Below are positions 1 through 8,953 of a DNA stretch of 64,000 nt, piece after piece. A program made the position numbers and the translations under genes. The stretch is from Streptomyces diastatochromogenes (GTDB lineage Bacteria; Actinomycetota; Actinomycetes; Streptomycetales; Streptomycetaceae): contig JAPTYK010000001.1 of NCBI GenBank assembly GCA_026913215.1, forward strand, positions 3,286,001 to 3,350,000, given 5' to 3'. Positions within the stretch are counted from its first letter, which is position 1. Each line of letters starts with the position of its first letter. The notes below the pieces were generated by a model. That model ran no database searches. It saw nothing but the letters and a program-made list of their open reading frames with translations, and was not told the DNA's origin.

Positions 1-913
1 TCTCCAGGATGGCCTTGTCGCGGTCGATCCAGCCCTTCTCGGCGGCGGCCTCGACCATCGCGTACTCGCCGCTGATCTGGTAGGCGGCGACGGGCACGTC
101 GACGGATTCGGCGACCTTGGCGAGGACGTCGAGGTACGGGCCCGCGGGCTTCACCATGACCATGTCGGCGCCCTCCTCCAGGTCGAGCGCGAGCTCGCGC
201 ATCGACTCGCGGAGGTTGGCGGGGTCCTGCTGGTAGGTCTTGCGGTCGCCCTTGAGGGAGGAGCCGACGGCCTCGCGGAAGGGGCCGTAGAAGGCGGAGG
301 AGTACTTGGCGGTGTACGCGAGGATCGCCACGTCCTCCTTGCCGATGGTGTCGAGGGCGTCGCGGATGACCCCGACCTGCCCGTCCATCATTCCGGAGGG
401 GCCCACGACGTGGACGCCGGCGTCGGCCTGGACCTGGGCCATCTCGGCGTACCGCTCCAGCGTGGCGTCGTTGTCGACGCGGCCGTCGGCGTCGAGGACG
501 CCGCAGTGGCCGTGGTCGGTGAACTCGTCGAGGCAGAGGTCCGACATGATGATGAGGTCGTCGCCGACCTCGGCCTTCACGTCCCGGATGGCGACCTGGA
601 GGATTCCGTCCGGGTCCGTGCCGGCCGTTCCGGCGCCGTCCTTCTTCGCGTCCTCGGGCACGCCGAAGAGCATGATCCCGGAGACCCCGGCCTCCAGCGC
701 CTCCACGGCGGCCTTCCGCAGGGTGTCCCGCGTGTGCTGCACGACCCCGGGCATGGCCTGGATCGGCACGGGCTCGGTGATCCCCTCGCGCACGAAGGCG
801 GGCAGGATCAGGTCGGCGGGGTGCAGCCGGGTCTCGGCCACCATCCGGCGCATGGCAGGTGTCGTCCGCAGCCGCCGCGGGCGGGCCCCGGGAAAGGATC
901 CGTACGAGTTCAT
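1..913 (-). CDS. hemB: porphobilinogen synthase (delta-aminolevulinate dehydratase), 3' end outside window
   Basis: Condenses two 5-aminolevulinate molecules to porphobilinogen, the second step of the C5 haem pathway. The reading frame is intact from ATG at 913 to the window edge; roughly the last 20-25 residues are missing. Visible landmarks are the active-site lysines in [11 protein letters not shown] and [10 protein letters not shown] and the metal loop [14 protein letters not shown]. That loop has two cysteines with Asp where zinc-type enzymes carry the middle Cys, so it is mixed between zinc and magnesium types. It lies downstream of hemD but is separated by a large palindrome (983-1026). 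A TAGCCT box ends 7 nt before the ATG, so hemB probably has its own leaderless transcript in addition to any read-through. Confidence 0.96.
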   Translation of the reverse strand, partial: MNSYGSFPGARPRRLRTTPAMRRMVAETRLHPADLILPAFVREGITEPVPIQAMPGVVQHTRDTLRKAAVEALEAGVSGIMLFGVPEDAKKDGAGTAGTDPDGILQVAIRDVKAEVGDDLIIMSDLCLDEFTDHGHCGVLDADGRVDNDATLERYAEMAQVQADAGVHVVGPSGMMDGQVGVIRDALDTIGKEDVAILAYTAKYSSAFYGPFREAVGSSLKGDRKTYQQDPANLRESMRELALDLEEGADMVMVKPAGPYLDVLAKVAESVDVPVAAYQISGEYAMVEAAAEKGWIDRDKAILE

Positions 914-920
914 GGATTCG

Positions 921-926
921 AGGCTA
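921..926 (-). promoter_or_regulatory. leaderless -10 box of hemB
   Basis: TAGCCT on the minus strand, 7 nt before the hemB ATG. This places +1 at or next to the A of the start codon. There is no Shine-Dalgarno sequence before the ATG. The -35 is not recognisable. Confidence 0.5.
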
Positions 927-982
927 CGCCCGCGTCCGCCGTGCCTTTGCCGACGAGGTGTGGGCAAGGCCCGTGCCCTGCG

Positions 983-1026
983 CCGTGTGGGCGATCGTTC
1001 CGCGGGCGGAACGATCGCCCACACGG
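983..1026. repeat. perfect inverted repeat, 21-bp arms, between hemD and hemB
   Basis: Arms at 983-1003 and 1006-1026 are exact reverse complements with a 2-nt loop; the core is CGTTCCGC-GG-GCGGAACG. It begins 9 nt after the hemD stop. No U-run follows, so it would be a hairpin terminator of the kind common in high-GC actinomycetes, or a protein-binding site. It resembles the palindromes at 39855-39911 and 59872-59901. Confidence 0.85.
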
Positions 1027-1035
1027 GGCGGACCG

Positions 1036-2704
1036 TCACGTCGTCCGACGCCTCCGCGCCCCGGGACGCCGCTCGCTCGGCCGCGTCACGGGATCGCCCG
1101 CCTCCAGCGCGGACTCCCGTCGACGGAGGCCGAAGTCGGCCAGCGCCTCGGCGAGCTTGTGCACCGACGGTTCCGGCGAGAGGACGTCGACCCGGAGGCC
1201 GTGCTCCTCGGCGGTCTTGGCCGTGGCGGGGCCGATGCAGGCGATGACGGTCACGTTGTGCGGCTTGCCGGCGATGCCGACGAGGTTGCGCACCGTGGAG
1301 GACGAGGTGAAGAGGACCGCGTCGAAGCCGCCGCCCTTGATCGCCTCGCGGGTGTCCGCCGGCGGCGGCGAGGCCCGTACGGTCCGGTAGGCGGTGACGT
1401 CGTCGACCTCCCAGCCGAGCTCGATCAGGCCCGCGACGAGCGTCTCGGTCGCGATGTCGGCGCGCGGCAGGAAGACGCGGTCGATCGGGTCGAAGACCGG
1501 GTCGTACGGGGGCCAGTCCTCCAGGAGGCCGGCCGCGGACTGCTCACCGCTCGGGACGAGGTCCGGCTTCACGCCGAAGTCGACCAGGGCGGCGGCGGTC
1601 TGCTCGCCCACCGCGGCGACCTTGATGCCGGCGAAGGCGCGGGCGTCGAGCCCGTACTCCTCGAACTTCTCCCGTACGGCCTTGACGGCGTTGACGGAGG
1701 TGAAGGCGATCCACTCGTAGCGGCCGGTGACCAGGCCCTTGACCGCCCGCTCCATCTGCTGCGGGGTGCGCGGCGGCTCGACGGCGATGGTCGGGACCTC
1801 GTGCGGCACGGCGCCGTACGAACGCAGCTGGTCGGAGAGCGACGCGGCCTGTTCCTTGGTGCGCGGCACGAGGACCCGCCACCCGAAGAGGGGCTTGGAC
1901 TCGAACCACGACAGCTGGTCCCGCTGCGCCGGGGCGCTGCGCTCGCCGACCACGGCTATGACCGGCCGGTGGCCCTCGGGCGAGGGGAGGATCTTGCCCT
2001 GCTTGAAGACCTGGGCGATCGTCCCGAGGGTCGCGTTCCAGGTGCGCTGGCGGGTGGTCGTGCCGGCGATGGTCACGGTGAGGGGGTGTCCGGCTTACGG
2101 CCAGCCGCCACCAGTTCACCGGCCGCCGCCGCGACCGAGTCGAGGGTCGTGGAGACGACGACGGTCCCGTCGGAGGCTCCGACCTCGGTCCAGCACCGCT
2201 CGTCGGCGGTGCGGGCGTCGACGAAGCGCACGTCGGTGCCGTGGGCGTCGCGCAGCGGCACGCCGGCGTACGCGGGCACGCCGACGGCGGTGGCGACGCC
2301 GGGGACGACCTCGAAGGGATGCCCTCGGCGGCGCAGGCGAGCATCTCGGCGCCCGCGTTCCCGTCGAGGCCGGGGTCGCCGGTCACCGCACGGACGACCC
2401 GCCTGCCGCCCCTCGCGGCCTCCATGACAAGATTGGCCGCGTCCCTCAACACGGGGACACCGGCGGTTGTTGACGCCTCGTCAACAACCGTCAGCTCAGG
2501 CGTGCTCACTCCCGCGCGCGCATGGCCGCGGACGACGTCGAGCACCTCCGGCTCGGCGATGAGGACGTCCGCTCCCGACAGGGCTTCGACGGCCCTGAGG
2601 GTCAGCAGTCCGGGGTCGCCGGGGCCTGCGCCGAGGAAGGTGACGTGTCCGTGACCGGCGAAGGCCGGGGACACAGGGCTTGTGGTCGGGCGGGTGGGGT
2701 TCAA
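1036..2704 (-). CDS. hemD: fused uroporphyrinogen-III C-methyltransferase / uroporphyrinogen-III synthase (frame broken in this sequence)
   Basis: Bifunctional protein of about 555 residues. The N-terminal SAM-dependent methyltransferase (SUMT, residues about 10-250, signature [16 protein letters not shown]) serves the sirohaem/B12 branch. The C-terminal HEM4 domain (about 280-540) closes hydroxymethylbilane to uroporphyrinogen III. The fused form is normal in Streptomyces. The start is TTG at 2704, whose TTGA overlaps the hemC stop, with GGGGGAG upstream. Two single-base losses split the frame: near 2312 (proline of EGIPFEVVPG) and near 2085 (between KPDTP and [13 protein letters not shown]). 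Both sit beside C runs, so they look like sequencing errors. The tail [11 protein letters not shown] is typical. Confidence 0.9.
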
Positions 2705-3683
2705 AGTGCTCGCTCCCCCATAAGACCAGCCGCACCCTTGGCGAGCATCTCGTCCGCGAGTTCGCGTCCGAGCGCCATCGCCTCGTCGTGCGAGGTGGGT
2801 ACGGGACCGGTGGTGGACAGCTGCACCAGCGTCGAGCCGTCGGTGGTGCCGACGACGCCGCGCAGGCGCATTTCGGTGACAACCTGCCCGTGACCGGGGT
2901 CGTCGGCCAGCAGGTCGGCCAGCGCACCCACGGGTGCGGAGCAGCCGGCCTCCAGGGCGGCGAGCAGGGATCGCTCGGCGGTCACGGCGGCCCGCGTGTG
3001 CGGGTCGTCGAGCGGCGCGAGCGCGGCGACGAGTTCGGTGTTCGACGCCAGGCATTCGACGGCCAGGGCCCCTGGCCGGGGCGGGCAGGACGGTGTCGAC
3101 GGCCAGCGGCTCGGCGGCCAGGCCGTCGAGGAGCTCGTCGGTCCCGCCGATGCGGTTGAGTCCGGCCGCGGCCAGGACGACCGCGTCCAGTTCGCCCTTG
3201 CGGACGTAGCCGACACGGGTGTCGACGTTGCCGCGGATGGGGACGCAGGTGAGGTCGAGGCCGTGGTTGCGTGCGTACGCGTGGAGCTGGGCCATGCGCC
3301 GCGGGAGCCGGTGCCGACGCGCGCGCCCGGGGGCAGCGTGTCCAGCGTGAGGCCCTCGCCCGTGATCAGTACGTCGCGGGGTCCTCGCGGCGCGGGATCG
3401 CGGCCAGCACCAGGTCGGGGTGCTGGGCGGTCGGCAGGTCCTTCAGGGAGTGCACGGCGAAGTCGACCTCGCCGGCGAGCAGCGCGTCGCGCAGGGCGGC
3501 GACGAAGACGCCGGTGCCGCCGATCTGCGCGAGGTGCTCCCGGGAGGTGTCCCCGTACGTCGTGATCTCCACGAGCTCGACGGGCCGGCCGGTCAGCTGC
3601 CGGACGGCGTCGGCCACGTGCCCGGACTGGGCCATGGCGAGCTTGCTGCGCCTGGTCCCGAGCCTCAGTGCCCTCTCGGTCAT
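2701..3683 (-). CDS. hemC: hydroxymethylbilane synthase (porphobilinogen deaminase), frame broken
   Basis: Polymerises four porphobilinogens into hydroxymethylbilane. The N-terminus (MTERALRLGTRRSKLAMAQ) and residues to about 105 are in one frame. The middle (AQLHAYARNHGLDLTCVPIRG) and the C-terminus (VECLASN ... ALEAGCSAPVGALAD) are in others, so at least three deletions are needed, near 3375, 3300 and 3080. The cofactor-binding cysteine is the Cys of EAGCSAPVGA. Start ATG 3683 overlaps the hemA stop as ATGA, and the stop overlaps the hemD TTG, so the operon is translationally coupled. Restored length is about 320 residues, normal for the family. Confidence 0.92.
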
Positions 3684-5034
3684 ACTCGCCCTCGGTTCTT
3701 GACGTCGGCGTCATTCAGGTCGGCCCGGCTGACGGAAGCCACCGTCTCCGGGTCGAGGTCGAAGAGTGTCCGCAGCGCGTCCGCGTACCCGGCGCCGCCG
3801 GGCTCGCTGGCCAGCTGCTTGACCCGCACGGTCGGCGCGTGCAGGAGCTTGTCGACCACGCGGCGCACGGTCTGGGTGATCTCGGCGCGCTGCTTGTCGT
3901 CGAGGTCGGGGAGGCGGCCTTCGAGGCGGGTGATCTCGCCCGCGACCACTTCGGCGGCCATCGTGCGCAGGGCGACGACGGTCGGGGTGATGTGGGCGGC
4001 GCGCTGGGCGGCGCCGAAGGCGGCGACCTCGTCGGAGACGATGCCCCGGACCCGGTCGACGTCGGCGGCCATGGGCGCGTCGGCGGAGGCCTCGGCGAGC
4101 GATTCGATGTCGACGAGCCGGACACCGGGGATGCGGTGGGCGGCGGCGTCGATGTCGCGGGGCATGGCGAGGTCGAGGAGGTAGAGCGGGGTCTCGCGGC
4201 GGCGGACGGCGTCCTCGACGGCCTCGCCGGTGAGGACGAGTCCGGTGGCGCCGGTGCAGGAGACGACGACGTCGGCACGTGTCAGTTCGTCGCCGACGGC
4301 AACCATCTCGGCCGCGCGTGCGGAGACTCCCGTGCCGCCGGGCTCGTTCAGGATCTGCGCGAGCCGCTCGGCGCGGGCCAGGGTGCGGTTGGCGATGACG
4401 ATCTCGGAGACGCCGGAGCGCGCGAGGGTGGCGGCGGCGAGCGAGGACATCGAGCCGGCGCCGATGACGAGGGCGCGCTTGCCCTTGGCCCAGGTCTCGA
4501 CGTCGGTGTCCCGCGCGAGCTGCTCCAGGCCGAAGGTGACGAGCGACTGCCCGGCCCGGTCGATCCCGGTCTCGCTGTGGGCGCGCTTGCCGACCCTCAG
4601 GGCCTGCTGGAACAGGTCGTTGAGGAGGCGGCCGGCGGTGTGGAGGTCCTGGCCGAGGGCGAGGGTGTCCTTGATCTGGCCGAGGATCTGGCCCTCGCCG
4701 ACGACCATGGAGTCGAGTCCGCAGGCCACCGAGAAGAGGTGGTGGACGGCCCGGTCCTCGTAGTGCACATAGAGATAAGGAGTGAGCTCGTCCAGGCCGA
4801 CGCCGCTGTGCTGCGCGAGCAGCGTGGACAGCTCGGCGACCCCGGCGTGGAACTTGTCCACGTCGGCGTAGAGCTCGATGCGGTTGCAGGTGGCCAGGAC
4901 GGTGGCCTCGGCGGCCGGTTCGGCGGCGAGGGTGTCCTGAAGGAGCTTGGCCTGGGTGTCCGCCGGCAGCGAGGCCCGCTCCAGGATGGAGACGGGGCGC
5001 TGCGGTGGCTCAGTCCGACGACGAGGAGGCTCAT
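3680..5034 (-). CDS. hemA: glutamyl-tRNA reductase (frame broken near N-terminus)
   Basis: Reduces glutamyl-tRNA to glutamate-1-semialdehyde with NADPH, the committed step of the C5 route to haem. The start is MSLLVVGLSHRSAP at 5034, overlapping the rex stop as ATGA. One base is missing about 40 nt in (SAP-VSILERA). Catalytic Cys is in ATCNRIELY, followed by GEGQILGQIK and the NADPH site VIGAGSMSSLAAATLA. The helical dimerisation domain fills the last 100 residues. Restored length is about 451 residues. Rex control is expected from the upstream operator. Confidence 0.94.
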
Positions 5035-5835
5035 GCCGGCATCACCGCGGGACGTCCCCGTCGGGTCCCTTGCGGCCGGTGGTGCCCGTGATGCCACGGG
5101 GGCCGGTGCCGCGGCGGCCGCGGCGGGCTCGGGCTCGGCGGCCGTGTCGGGGCCCTCCTCGGCGCTGCTCTCCTCGCCGGCCTTGCGCTGCTCGTGGAAG
5201 GCGAGGATCTGGAGCTCGATGGAGAGGTCGACCTTGCGGACGTCCACGCCGTCGGGCACGGAGAGCACGGTGGGGGCGAAGTTCAGGATGGAGGTGACTC
5301 CGGCGGCCACGAGCCGGTCGCAGACCTGCTGGGCGACGCCGGCCGGGGTCGCGATGACGCCGATGGAGACGCCGTCCTCGCTGATGATCTTCTCGAGGTC
5401 GTCGCTGTGCTGGACGGGGATCCCGGCGACCGGCTTGCCGGTCATGGCGGGGTCGGCGTCGATGAGCGCGGCGACGCGGAAGCCCCGGGAGGCGAAGCCG
5501 CCGTAGCCGGCGAGGGCCGCGCCGAGGTTTCCGATGCCGACGATGACGACGGGCCAGTCCTGGGTGAGGCCCAGCTCGCGGGAGATCTGGTAGACGAGGT
5601 ACTCGACGTCGTAGCCGACACCACGGGTGCCGTACGAGCCGAGGTAGCTGAAGTCCTTGCGCAGCTTCGCGGAGTTGACCCCCGCCGCGGCCGCGAGCTC
5701 CTCGGAGGAGACCGTGGGTACGGAGCGCTCCGAGAGCGCGGTGAGTGCGCGCAGATACAGCGGAAGCCGGGCGACGGTGGCCTCGGGAATTCCTCGGCTA
5801 CGGGTCGCCGGTCGGTGAGTTCGGCCAGTTGCCAC
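5031..5835 (-). CDS. rex: redox-sensing transcriptional repressor Rex (C-terminal tail frameshifted)
   Basis: Represses respiratory and haem genes when NAD+ is high and is released by NADH. The winged-helix domain (about 1-85: IPEATVARLPLYLRAL, KLRKDFSYLGSYGTRGVGYDV) is followed by a Rossmann domain with GIGNLGAAL and a C-terminal swapped helix. Start GTG 5835 is preceded by AGGAG at 5-nt spacing. The conserved body is intact. The low-complexity tail appears to need two extra bases (near 5106 and 5050) to end as DGDVPAVMPA, whose TGA overlaps the hemA ATG. First gene of rex-hemACD; the operator at 5912-5929 implies autoregulation, as known in S. coelicolor. Confidence 0.96.
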
Positions 5836-5900
5836 GGTGCTCCTGCGGGATGAGCGGGGCTGCAGGCGGCCATATGTCACAAGACCGCCCCGTCGAATGC

Positions 5901-5929
5901 AGGCTATGTCTTTGTGAACGCGTGCACAA
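5901..5929 (-). promoter_or_regulatory. rex-hem promoter with embedded Rex operator (ROP)
   Basis: TTGTGAACGCGTGCACAA at 5912-5929 differs from a perfect 18-bp palindrome by one pair and matches the known Streptomyces ROP (TGTGAAC...TTCACA type). Read on the minus strand, TTGTGC (5929-5924) can be the -35 and TAGCCT (5906-5901) the -10 with a 17-nt spacer. Bound Rex would therefore cover the -35. The start codon lies about 60 nt downstream. Confidence 0.88.
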
Positions 5930-6107
5930 AGATGGTGTCCGTTTTGTCTGCCCAAAGTGACCGGGGTCACGCGGCCGGTTCGTATCGTCCCGGAACCGCG
6001 GAGCGTGTCAGCGCGTTGAGAACCCGAAGGGGGCAAAGCCGCACACTCTCCTCACGAACCCGCCCCCGAAACCCAACAAAACGTCCATGATGGTAACCGG
6101 CTTTCGG

Positions 6108-6405
6108 TCACGCACCCAGTTCGCGCCGGAGCCGGTCGGCGTCCACGCGCCAGAAGGTGTGCTGTTCCCCGTCGACGAGGACGACGGGAATCTGCTCCCA
6201 GTACGCCCGGTGGAGCTCCTCGTCGAGGGTGATGTCCTTCTCCTCCCAGGATGCTCCGGTCTCCGCGCACACGGCCTCGATCACCGCGCGGGCGTCGTCG
6301 CAGAGGTGGCACCCCGGCTTGCCGATCAGCGTGACGGTCCGCGAGGCGGGATCCTTCCTCGCCGCGGCGTCCTTCTTCTTCGCTCGTCCGAACATGGCGT
6401 CCATT
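6108..6405 (-). CDS. glutaredoxin-like thiol-disulfide protein
   Basis: Small cytosolic thioredoxin-fold protein (98 residues from the ATG at 6405; a second ATG at 6396 is possible and neither has a clear ribosome site). It has the redox motif CHLC in GKPGCHLCDDA, the cis-Pro region IPVVLVDGEQ, and a lysine-rich N-terminus (RAKKKDAAARKD). It belongs to the glutaredoxin-like DUF836 group. It lies upstream of rex on the same strand, beside a redox regulator, but the 270-bp gap holds the rex promoter, so it is probably a separate unit. Substrate unknown. Confidence 0.85.
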
Positions 6406-6485
6406 CTGGCGCCGGGTAACAGGGGAGTACCCCACTGTTCACACGACGGCATCCTCACAAGTCGGGAAGTACCGAACAGACTGGC

Positions 6486-6491
6486 TATGCT
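6486..6491 (+). promoter_or_regulatory. leaderless -10 box of HAD hydrolase gene
   Basis: TATGCT, 7 nt before the ATG at 6499. This favours that ATG over the one at 6487, which lies inside the box. Confidence 0.5.
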
Positions 6492-6498
6492 CAACGAC

Positions 6499-7444
6499 AT
6501 GGCCGCTCTGGGATGGCTCACCCCCCGTAGGCGCTCCGCCACCGCGCGCAGCGTCCTGGCAGGCGAGGCCGCCGCCGAGGCGGCGCGCAAGTCCTCGCTC
6601 CAGCTGGAACAGGAGCGCGAGGAGGCCGCCGCCGAGGAAGTCGCGCCCGCGGAACCGGAATTCCCGGTCCCCGGCGACGCGCAGGCCGCCGCCTTCTTCG
6701 ACCTCGACAACACCGTGATGCAGGGCGCCGCGATCTTCCACTTCGGCCGCGGCCTGTACAAGCGGAAGTTCTTCCAGCGCCGCGAACTCGCGCGCTTCGC
6801 CTGGCAGCAGGCCTGGTTCCGGCTCGCCGGCGTCGAGGACCCCGAGCACATGCAGGACGCCCGCGACAGCGCCCTGTCCATCGTCAAGGGCCACCGCGTC
6901 TCCGAACTGATGTCGATCGGCGAGGAGATCTACGACGAGTACATGGCCGACCGCATCTGGCCCGGGACCCGCGGTCTCGCCCAGGCGCACCTGGACGCCG
7001 GCCAGAAGGTCTGGCTGGTCACGGCCGCCCCGGTCGAGACGGCCACGATCATCGCCCGCCGGCTCGGCCTGACCGGCGCGCTGGGCACGGTCGCCGAGTC
7101 GATCGACGGGGTCTACACGGGCAAGCTGGTCGGCGAGCCCCTGCACGGACCGGCGAAGGCCGAGGCGGTGCGGGCCCTGGCCGCCGCCGAGGGCCTCGAC
7201 CTGGGGCGCTGCGCCGCGTACAGCGACTCGCACAACGACATCCCGATGCTGTCGCTGGTGGGGCACCCGTACGCGATCAACCCGGACGCCAAGCTCCGCA
7301 AGCACGCGAAGGAGCGGGACTGGCGGCTGCGCGACTACCGGACCGGCCGCAAGGCCGCCAAGGTCGGCATCCCGCCGCGGCGGGCCTGGGGCGCTGGTCG
7401 GCGGCACCGCCGCGGCGGTCGCCCTGCACCGCCGCCGCCGCTGA
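6499..7444 (+). CDS. HAD-superfamily subfamily IB hydrolase (SerB-like), C-terminus frameshifted
   Basis: Phosphatase-type HAD protein of about 315 residues. Motif I is FFDLDNTVMQG, motif II is in WLVTAAP, and motif IV is AYSDSHNDIPML. A charged N-terminal helix (LQLEQEREEAAAEE) precedes the core. After RTGRKAAKVGI the frame fails; adding two bases near 7377 and 7391 restores PAAAGLGALVGGTAAAVALHRRRR and the TGA at 7442. That yields a C-terminal hydrophobic helix, so the enzyme may be membrane anchored. The substrate cannot be told from sequence; relatives act on phosphoserine or lysophospholipids. Confidence 0.88.
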
Positions 7445-7866
7445 CGCCGGGGCCCTCCGGGCGGCCTCCTGCCGATACGTTTCGGCTGCGATCATCTCCG
7501 ACAACCCCGGACCAGGCGCACTCACCCGTCCGTGGTCGAACAGCCCCGCACAGGTCGACTCCCGGGCATTCCGGCCCCCTTACCCCGCAGCGGCCCGGAT
7601 CACTCACCCGCCCCGCACTTGAGCACAACACATCGCCCGCTCAATCACAGTCGAAAGCAAACCGATCAACAACCGGTCATGAATCGTGCCTTGATGCGAC
7701 TACAAGCAGTAACGGAAACGACGTAACCGGTGATTTGAGCAACTGGGTGTAGTGCTGCCTGTACGAAGCGTTATTCTCCTCAGACGCACAAAGGACCCCT
7801 CACGTCGCCACGACGGGTGAACGGTCCCGCACTGCACGTGATGGAAGCTCTGCCTCTGGGAGTCCC
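7445..7866. other. intergenic region upstream of bldN
   Basis: 422 bp without a credible gene. It is less GC-rich between about 7650 and 7760. bldN is a known direct target of BldD, but I found only half-sites (such as TCACTC near 7605), no full BldD dyad, and no convincing promoter hexamers. Confidence 0.5.
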
Positions 7867-8658
7867 GTGTACCCACACGTCGGGGTTGACACCTCGGGCC
7901 TGGCTACGCTGCGCGCAACGGTCCTCGACCACTTGCGCGGCTTCGTCCCCACCGCGTACGCCGGCCCTGTCCCCGCCTTCGCCTTCGCCGCACCGGCACC
8001 CGTCGGCCCTTGCTACGCCCTGGCCGAGGGCGGCGCAGCCGTGAGCAGACGGGGCGCCCGCTCCGGTTCCGGAACCTCGACCACCACCCGCCGCCCCACC
8101 GCGGACAGCGACAGCGCCCGCATGATGGACCTCGTCGAGCGCGCCCAGGCGGGCGAGGCCGAGGCCTTCGGGCGCCTGTACGACCAGTACAGCGACACGG
8201 TCTACCGCTACATCTACTACCGCGTCGGCGGAAAGGCCACGGCGGAGGACCTCACCAGCGAGACCTTCCTGCGCGCCCTGCGCCGGATCTCCACCTTCAC
8301 CTGGCAGGGCCGCGACTTCGGCGCCTGGCTCGTCACCATCGCGCGGAACCTGGTCGCCGACCACTTCAAGTCCAGCCGCTTCCGCCTGGAAGTCACCACC
8401 GGCGAGATGCTCGACGCCAACGAGGTCGAGCGCAGCCCGGAGGACTCCGTCCTGGAGTCCCTCTCCAACGCCGCACTCCTCGACGCGGTCCGCCGCCTCA
8501 ACCCCCAGCAGCAGGAGTGCGTGACCCTCCGCTTCCTCCAGGGCCTCTCGGTCGCCGAGACCGCCCGGGTCATGGGCAAGAACGAGGGCGCGATCAAGAC
8601 CCTCCAGTACCGGGCCGTCCGCACCCTGGCCCGTCTCCTCCCGGACGACGCCCGCTGA
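7867..8658 (+). CDS. bldN: developmental ECF sigma factor BldN (AdsA)
   Basis: Sigma factor needed for aerial hyphae; it drives chaplin, rodlin and bldM transcription. The 263-residue protein has an N-terminal extension of about 85 residues (MYPHVGVDTSGLATLRATV...) that in S. coelicolor is a pro-sequence removed by proteolysis. Then come sigma region 2 (AFGRLYDQYSDTVYRYIYYRV, ATAEDLTSETFLRAL) and region 4 (QECVTLRFLQGLSVAETARVM). Start GTG 7867 has GGGAG five nt upstream. The frame is intact. Its antagonist rsbN is the next gene. Confidence 0.96.
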   Translation: MYPHVGVDTSGLATLRATVLDHLRGFVPTAYAGPVPAFAFAAPAPVGPCYALAEGGAAVSRRGARSGSGTSTTTRRPTADSDSARMMDLVERAQAGEAEAFGRLYDQYSDTVYRYIYYRVGGKATAEDLTSETFLRALRRISTFTWQGRDFGAWLVTIARNLVADHFKSSRFRLEVTTGEMLDANEVERSPEDSVLESLSNAALLDAVRRLNPQQQECVTLRFLQGLSVAETARVMGKNEGAIKTLQYRAVRTLARLLPDDAR

Positions 8659-8796
8659 CCGCTCCGCGCCCCCCACACACGCCCTCCCGCCCCGCTCCGC
8701 GCCCCCATGCCCCCCGCTCCCCCCACATTCCCCGACCCCAGCCCAACTCACAGTCGGTGACGCCTCGATGACGCACTGGTCCGATCATCTTTCGCG

Positions 8797-8825
8797 CGTA
8801 ACCCAAGTGCCGCGCCGCTCGTTGT
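8797..8825 (+). promoter_or_regulatory. candidate sigma-BldN promoter of rsbN
   Basis: CGTAAC (8797-8802) and CGTTGT (8820-8825) are 17 bp apart. Published BldN promoters resemble CGTAAC-N16/17-CGTTGA, and rsbN is reported to be a BldN target in S. venezuelae. The site would give a leader of about 120 nt and a negative feedback loop. Confidence 0.65.
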
Positions 8826-8953
8826 GCGGGATGCAGGCTCCTGTGGTCACGCCATGCCCACAGCCACTCACTCTTTCGTGTGGATGTGCTCAAGGCGTGC
8901 AACCTTCCGGACACCCTGGGAGTCGACCGTCATGACGAGAGGAGGTGCCGCCA

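Noticed and set aside
3668..5506. Very long plus-strand open frames opposite hemA and rex, and similar ones opposite nadB, clpC and the MFS gene
   Set aside because: High-GC antisense shadows of real genes; they encode low-complexity Arg/Gly/Ala/Asp-rich sequence with no domains.
7445..7866. BldD operator before bldN
   Set aside because: Only half-sites such as TCACTC were found, without the second arm of the dyad.
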